64,000 nucleotides of DNA, from contig NZ_JAIVEM010000014.1 in NCBI RefSeq assembly GCF_020404765.1, positions 33,022 through 97,021 on the forward strand. Reading direction: 5' to 3'. Below are positions 61,060-64,000 of the stretch, one piece after another. Within the stretch, counting starts at the first letter, position 1, and each line of letters begins with the position of its first letter. The DNA comes from Paenibacillus sp. BJ-4. Its GTDB lineage: Bacteria > Bacillota > Bacilli > Paenibacillales > Paenibacillaceae. Below the pieces are notes generated by a model. It ran no database searches. It was given only the letters and a program-made list of their open reading frames with translations, and was not told the DNA's origin. The position numbers and the translations under genes were made by a program.

Positions 61060-61088
61060 AAGATGCTAAAGTAGCTTATGTGGATCAC

Positions 61089-62060
61089 TTACTTTTCAAA
61101 CAATGCCTTATAGGCTCCATACCCCTCACGCTCCAATTCTTCTAGAGGAACAAAGCGAAGTGCGGCGGAATTGATGCAATAGCGGAGACCCTCAGGACCA
61201 GGCCCATCATCGAATACATGTCCTAAATGGGAGTCTGCTTCACGACTACGAACCTCCGTACGGATCATAAAATGGCTGAGATCGGTTTTTTCTTTGATGC
61301 TGTAGCTGCGCAAGGGGCGGGTAAAGCTGGGCCAACCGCAGCCTGCATCATATTTGTCCAGCGAACTGAATAAAGCTTCTCCTGATACGATATCCACGTA
61401 AATACCTTCACCCTTATGATCCCAAAACTCATTTTGAAAAGGGCGCTCAGTCGCGTTTTTTTGTGTTACTTCGTATTGGATAGGGGTCAGCCGATCTTTA
61501 AGATCAGATTTATCAATCTTGTTAGACCAATTCTGCTCGATAAAATCCTCGCGGCCTGAGCCTTTGCGGTAGCGCTTGTAATGAGCGGGATTCTTCTTAT
61601 GATAGTCCTGATGATATTCTTCTGCTTCATAAAAAGTTGCCGCAGGCAGGATGGGTGTAGCAATAGGCTTGTCGAAGCGGCCACTTTGAGCCAGGGCTTC
61701 TTTGGAGGCTTCTGCTTTGATTCGTTGCTCTTCATTATGATAGAAAATAGCCGTTTGGTAGGACGAGCCTCTATCGTGGAATTGTCCTCCTTCATCTGTC
61801 GGGTCAATTTGTTGCCAGAAAAGCTCCAACAGTTTTTCATACGGGAAAACTTGTGGATCAAATGTAATCTGTACTGCTTCCACATGTCCCGTGGTTTCAG
61901 AGCATACCTCTTCATAGGTGGGGTTTTCTGTATGTCCTCCCGTGTAGCCAGATCTAACCCTCAAAATGCCGGGTAGCTCCTCGAAAGGAGAAACCATGCA
62001 CCAGAAGCAGCCGCCCGCAAAAGTTGCCTTTTCCACTGTGTTTGGATTGTTGGTGCTCAT
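61089..62060 (-). CDS. msrAB: Fused peptide methionine sulfoxide reductase MsrA-MsrB
   Basis: Reduces both S- and R-methionine sulfoxide in oxidised proteins. 323 residues from the ATG at 62060 (GGAG 8 bases before); a GTG at 62069 is also possible. MsrA domain ~1-160 with catalytic GGCFWC near residue 17 and [12 protein letters not shown]. MsrB domain ~180-318 with [25 protein letters not shown] and catalytic [11 protein letters not shown] near 303. The paired CxxC zinc sites of some MsrB are absent. No signal peptide is seen, so it is cytoplasmic. Confidence 0.96.
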   Translation of the reverse strand: MSTNNPNTVEKATFAGGCFWCMVSPFEELPGILRVRSGYTGGHTENPTYEEVCSETTGHVEAVQITFDPQVFPYEKLLELFWQQIDPTDEGGQFHDRGSSYQTAIFYHNEEQRIKAEASKEALAQSGRFDKPIATPILPAATFYEAEEYHQDYHKKNPAHYKRYRKGSGREDFIEQNWSNKIDKSDLKDRLTPIQYEVTQKNATERPFQNEFWDHKGEGIYVDIVSGEALFSSLDKYDAGCGWPSFTRPLRSYSIKEKTDLSHFMIRTEVRSREADSHLGHVFDDGPGPEGLRYCINSAALRFVPLEELEREGYGAYKALFEK

Positions 62061-62119
62061 ATTTGTCACTCCAATCTGAGTATGTTTAAATAGTTGTTAT
62101 TTAAATAGCTTACAATTAA

Positions 62120-62148
62120 ATTATATATGACATTTTCGCAAAATCCAA
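62120..62148 (-). promoter_or_regulatory. Promoter of msrAB
   Basis: Minus strand TTGGAT (62148-62143), 17-base spacer, TATAAT (62125-62120), 60 bases before the start. Confidence 0.6.
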
Positions 62149-62238
62149 CGAACCATCACGAACTGATCGGTTCCGCAACGATCTTTGTCCTTAATTTATA
62201 ACATTACAATCCAACAGATTCGGGGGAGAGCTACGACG

Positions 62239-62856
62239 TTATGTTCTATTGGCGCGTTGAAGTCTTTTTCGGTACAGTACAAAACAGCCGCCCAGCAGTG
62301 CAGTATACAACAGCAAAATGAGCAAGCCGGTGATCGGATGTTCCGCAATGGTGCCACCTGCATAAGCGTATACGGCAATTGCGGGCAGTTTGCCAATAGC
62401 TGTCCCTAGCAGAAAGCTCCAAAACGGAAATCCTGCTACTCCGGCGTAAACATTTACAGCCGCCTGCGGGATGACTGGAATCAGGCGAGCCAGCAGCACA
62501 GCGGTGAAAGGTTCCCGTTCCATAACCTGATTCAAGCGTTCCAACGCGGGAACCCGCTCCAGATGCGCCCGCCCTTTGACACGGAACAGAGTACGTACCG
62601 CACCGTAAACGACTAGTGCAGCCAAGGTAGTGCCAAGCCAGCAGATCAGAGCGCCTTGCCAGGCGCCTGCCGCATAAGCAATGGAAGCGATAATCAGCTT
62701 GTAAGGCACGAACGGAATTAGCGCGAATAAAAATGCAATTAGCAGCAGAACCGGGAATGAGGTTTGCTTATTTGCCCAAGCAAGCCAATCATATCTGTAG
62801 ATAAACGCGATACAGAGCAGCGAAACATAAGCCGCGGCGAATAGCCATTTTTTCAT
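62239..62856 (-). CDS. TVP38/TMEM64-family (VTT/DedA-like) membrane protein
   Basis: 205 residues, about five to six hydrophobic helices. The VTT core is seen: ALIPFVPYKLIIASIAYAAG near residue 47, GTTLAALVVYGAVR, then ARLIPVIPQAAVNVYAGVAG near 125 and LGTAIGKLPAIAVYAYAG. Members are linked to lipid (undecaprenyl-phosphate or PE) flipping, but this protein's substrate is not known. AAAGAGG lies before the ATG. Same strand as msrAB, but 178 bases separate them and msrAB has its own promoter. Confidence 0.88.
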   Translation of the reverse strand: MKKWLFAAAYVSLLCIAFIYRYDWLAWANKQTSFPVLLLIAFLFALIPFVPYKLIIASIAYAAGAWQGALICWLGTTLAALVVYGAVRTLFRVKGRAHLERVPALERLNQVMEREPFTAVLLARLIPVIPQAAVNVYAGVAGFPFWSFLLGTAIGKLPAIAVYAYAGGTIAEHPITGLLILLLYTALLGGCFVLYRKRLQRANRT

Positions 62857-62913
62857 TTACATACCTCTTTCATTATCTCTGTTTGGCTTATCGCTCATAC
62901 CGAAAAAATAGGG

Positions 62914-62942
62914 TTCACATTCCTAATAATATGTGCTATACT
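62914..62942 (+). promoter_or_regulatory. Promoter of the terC-type gene
   Basis: TTCACA (62914-62919), 17-base spacer, TATACT (62937-62942), about 20 bases before the aptamer begins. Confidence 0.6.
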
Positions 62943-62961
62943 GCCACTAACAGAATAGTTC

Positions 62962-63060
62962 CCAAAGGGGAGTAGCTCAACGAGTAAAGTCGTCATTACG
63001 GGATTATAAATCCCCGGCTTTATTGGCAACGTTATGTTGTAAGCGAGACCTTTGCCAGGA
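62962..63060 (+). ncRNA. yybP-ykoY manganese riboswitch aptamer
   Basis: The conserved aptamer sequence AAAGGGGAGTAGCT (62964-62977) and the distal GAGACCTTTGCC (63045-63056) match the two loop consensus sections of the yybP-ykoY class, separated by the expected helices (GGGATT/AATCCC near 62999 and GCAACG-type stem near 63026). These sense Mn2+ and turn on Mn exporters, including TerC-family genes. The location upstream of a terC-type gene is exactly as expected. Confidence 0.93.
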
Positions 63061-63091
63061 TTTTCGGAATCCGGGTAAATGGTCTTTTTTT
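63047..63091 (+). terminator. Riboswitch expression-platform terminator
   Basis: GACC-TTTGCC-GGATT pairs with AATCC-GGGTAAA-GGTC around a TTCGG-like loop, followed by T7. Its 5' arm uses the aptamer's 3' loop sequence, so Mn2+ binding should block it. Confidence 0.85.
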
Positions 63092-63108
63092 GATGCTAAA
63101 TTTGGGTC

Positions 63109-63147
63109 AAGCGCCATTTCCGGTTTTCCGTGAAGCGGCGCTTTTTT
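63109..63147 (+). terminator. Second terminator in the terC leader
   Basis: AAGCGCC/GGCGCTT stem with a 21-base loop and T6, 18 bases beyond the first terminator and 60 bases before the start codon. Confidence 0.7.
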
Positions 63148-63206
63148 AGTATAAAGCGCTGAACTATGTACAGTATAACAAATAAATAAAGAAGGTGGGA
63201 GAACGT

Positions 63207-63896
63207 ATGGATTTTTTGTCAATCGAGTTTTTTACCGCATTATTGTCCATCATTATCATTGATCTAGTGCTTGCTGGTGATAATGCGATCGTAATCGGCT
63301 TGGCAGCTCGCAATGTTGACAAGGCCAACCAAAAGAAGGTCATTATTTGGGGGACGGTCGGCGCAGTCATCATTCGTGTGATTGCCACAGTATTGGTCAC
63401 GTATTTACTTCAAATTTATGGATTGCGATTAATCGGGGGACTTGCGCTCATCTATATCGCCTACAAACTGCTGGTTGAAGAAAAGAAACACGAAATTTCA
63501 GCAACCAATCAAATGTGGGCAGCGATCCGCACCATTATTATTGCGGATACGATGATGGGACTGGACAATGTACTTGCTGTCGCCGGAGCGGCTCATGGAA
63601 ATATGCTGCTCGTTATTCTTGGTCTGGCGATCTCTGTTCCAATCATGGTATGGGGAAGTACGATTATCTTGAAACTGACAGAACGTTACCCGGTCGTCAT
63701 TACAATTGGAGCTGCTGTATTGGCTTATACTGCTGCCAAAATGGTGGTGGCCGAGCCGTTAATTGCACATTGGTTCGCAAATGGGGTCGTTAAATACGGC
63801 TTTGAAGCTCTGATTGTGGTCCTGGTTGTAGCCATTGGGATGCGTGTTAAAAAGATAAAATCGGAGAAAACAAAAAAACAAGCGCTTCACGCCTAA
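63207..63896 (+). CDS. TerC-family membrane protein, likely Mn2+ exporter (YkoY/MeeY type)
   Basis: 229 residues from the ATG at 63207, with AAGGTGGGAG upstream. Seven hydrophobic helices. The metal-binding motifs are LVLAGDNAIVIGLAAR near residue 20 and TMMGLDNVLAVAGAAHGN near 115, each with the conserved Asp-Asn. Basic C-terminal tail KKIKSEKTKKQ. In B. subtilis the TerC proteins YkoY and YceF export Mn2+ and help metallate secreted proteins, and ykoY is under this same riboswitch. Confidence 0.94.
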   Translation: MDFLSIEFFTALLSIIIIDLVLAGDNAIVIGLAARNVDKANQKKVIIWGTVGAVIIRVIATVLVTYLLQIYGLRLIGGLALIYIAYKLLVEEKKHEISATNQMWAAIRTIIIADTMMGLDNVLAVAGAAHGNMLLVILGLAISVPIMVWGSTIILKLTERYPVVITIGAAVLAYTAAKMVVAEPLIAHWFANGVVKYGFEALIVVLVVAIGMRVKKIKSEKTKKQALHA

Positions 63897-63903
63897 TTGG
63901 TAT

Positions 63904-63974
63904 TATCCCCTTCAAGTAGACACTCAAAAAAGTCCGCATGGTATCATGAGGATTGAGTGAACTTGAAGGGGATA
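63904..63974. repeat. Inverted repeat at the edge of a probable mobile element
   Basis: TATCCCCTTCAAGT (63904-63917) pairs exactly with ACTTGAAGGGGATA (63961-63974); CACTCA/TGAGTG extend the stem inward. The right arm holds the Shine-Dalgarno of the gene starting at 63980. Confidence 0.65.
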
Positions 63975-63979
63975 TTTGT

Positions 63980-64000
63980 ATGGCTAAAAAAGGACAGAAA
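63980..64000 (+). CDS. Start of a gene cut by the window edge (possibly IS transposase OrfA)
   Basis: Seven codons, MAKKGQK, after GAAGGGGATATTTGT. The basic start, the preceding inverted repeat and the position after a complete gene suit the first frame of an IS3-type insertion sequence, but too little is visible to confirm. Confidence 0.35.

Overview
The window looks like a chromosomal segment of an endospore-forming, low-to-mid GC Bacillota. Gene order, protein sequences and the many GTG/TTG starts with strong Shine-Dalgarno sequences point to Paenibacillus, probably the P. polymyxa group. This is inferred from family knowledge, not from a search. Sporulation genes (spoVM, spoVIF, a ruined gerA-type operon) and the complete ylo-type housekeeping cluster of Bacillus subtilis support it.

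Layout. 1-7.2 kb: the 5' part of rpsD with its leader, a GAF-GAF-GGDEF diguanylate cyclase, a lipoprotein, an M29 aminopeptidase, an HPr-like protein lacking the His15 segment, ylaN, a block of strong hairpins and a cation/H+ antiporter. 7.3-18.6 kb: an Asp23 protein, ftsW, an M20 amidohydrolase, a CBS protein, an XPB-type helicase with its partner protein, ylbF-ylbG, an unknown protein, a LysR regulator and a PHP phosphoesterase. 18.7-49.4 kb: the ylo cluster. rqcH diverges from a Ca2+-type P-ATPase, followed by dapF, a secreted protein, a methionine/folate enzyme, yicC, remA, gmk, rpoZ, coaBC, priA, def, fmt, rsmB, rlmN, prpC, prkC, rsgA, rpe, a small membrane protein, spoVM (26 codons), rpmB on the other strand, fakA, degV, recG and spoVIF. 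These genes couple nucleotide and CoA supply, N-formyl-Met processing, ribosome maturation, Ser/Thr signalling and replication restart.

49.5-64 kb is accessory and partly decayed. It holds a frameshifted relic of a Y-family DNA polymerase, about 1 kb without intact genes, an intact Y-family polymerase behind a LexA box, a class A PBP, a disrupted gerAA-gerAB-gerAC operon, and an unknown gene behind a second LexA box with the same 12-base core. Then come a DMT transporter, a YitT-family membrane protein with a long leader of mutually exclusive stems, a DUF2188 protein, an amj lipid II flippase gene split by an in-frame TAG, msrAB, a VTT/TVP38 membrane protein and a TerC-family exporter under a yybP-ykoY Mn2+ riboswitch. 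The right edge has what looks like the start of a mobile-element gene.

The most notable signals are the switch-like yitT leader, the SOS-box gene of unknown function, the XPB/helicase-associated pair, the in-frame stop in amj, and the strong hairpin cluster near 5.9-6.07 kb. All were found by reading. Pairings and homologies were not computed.
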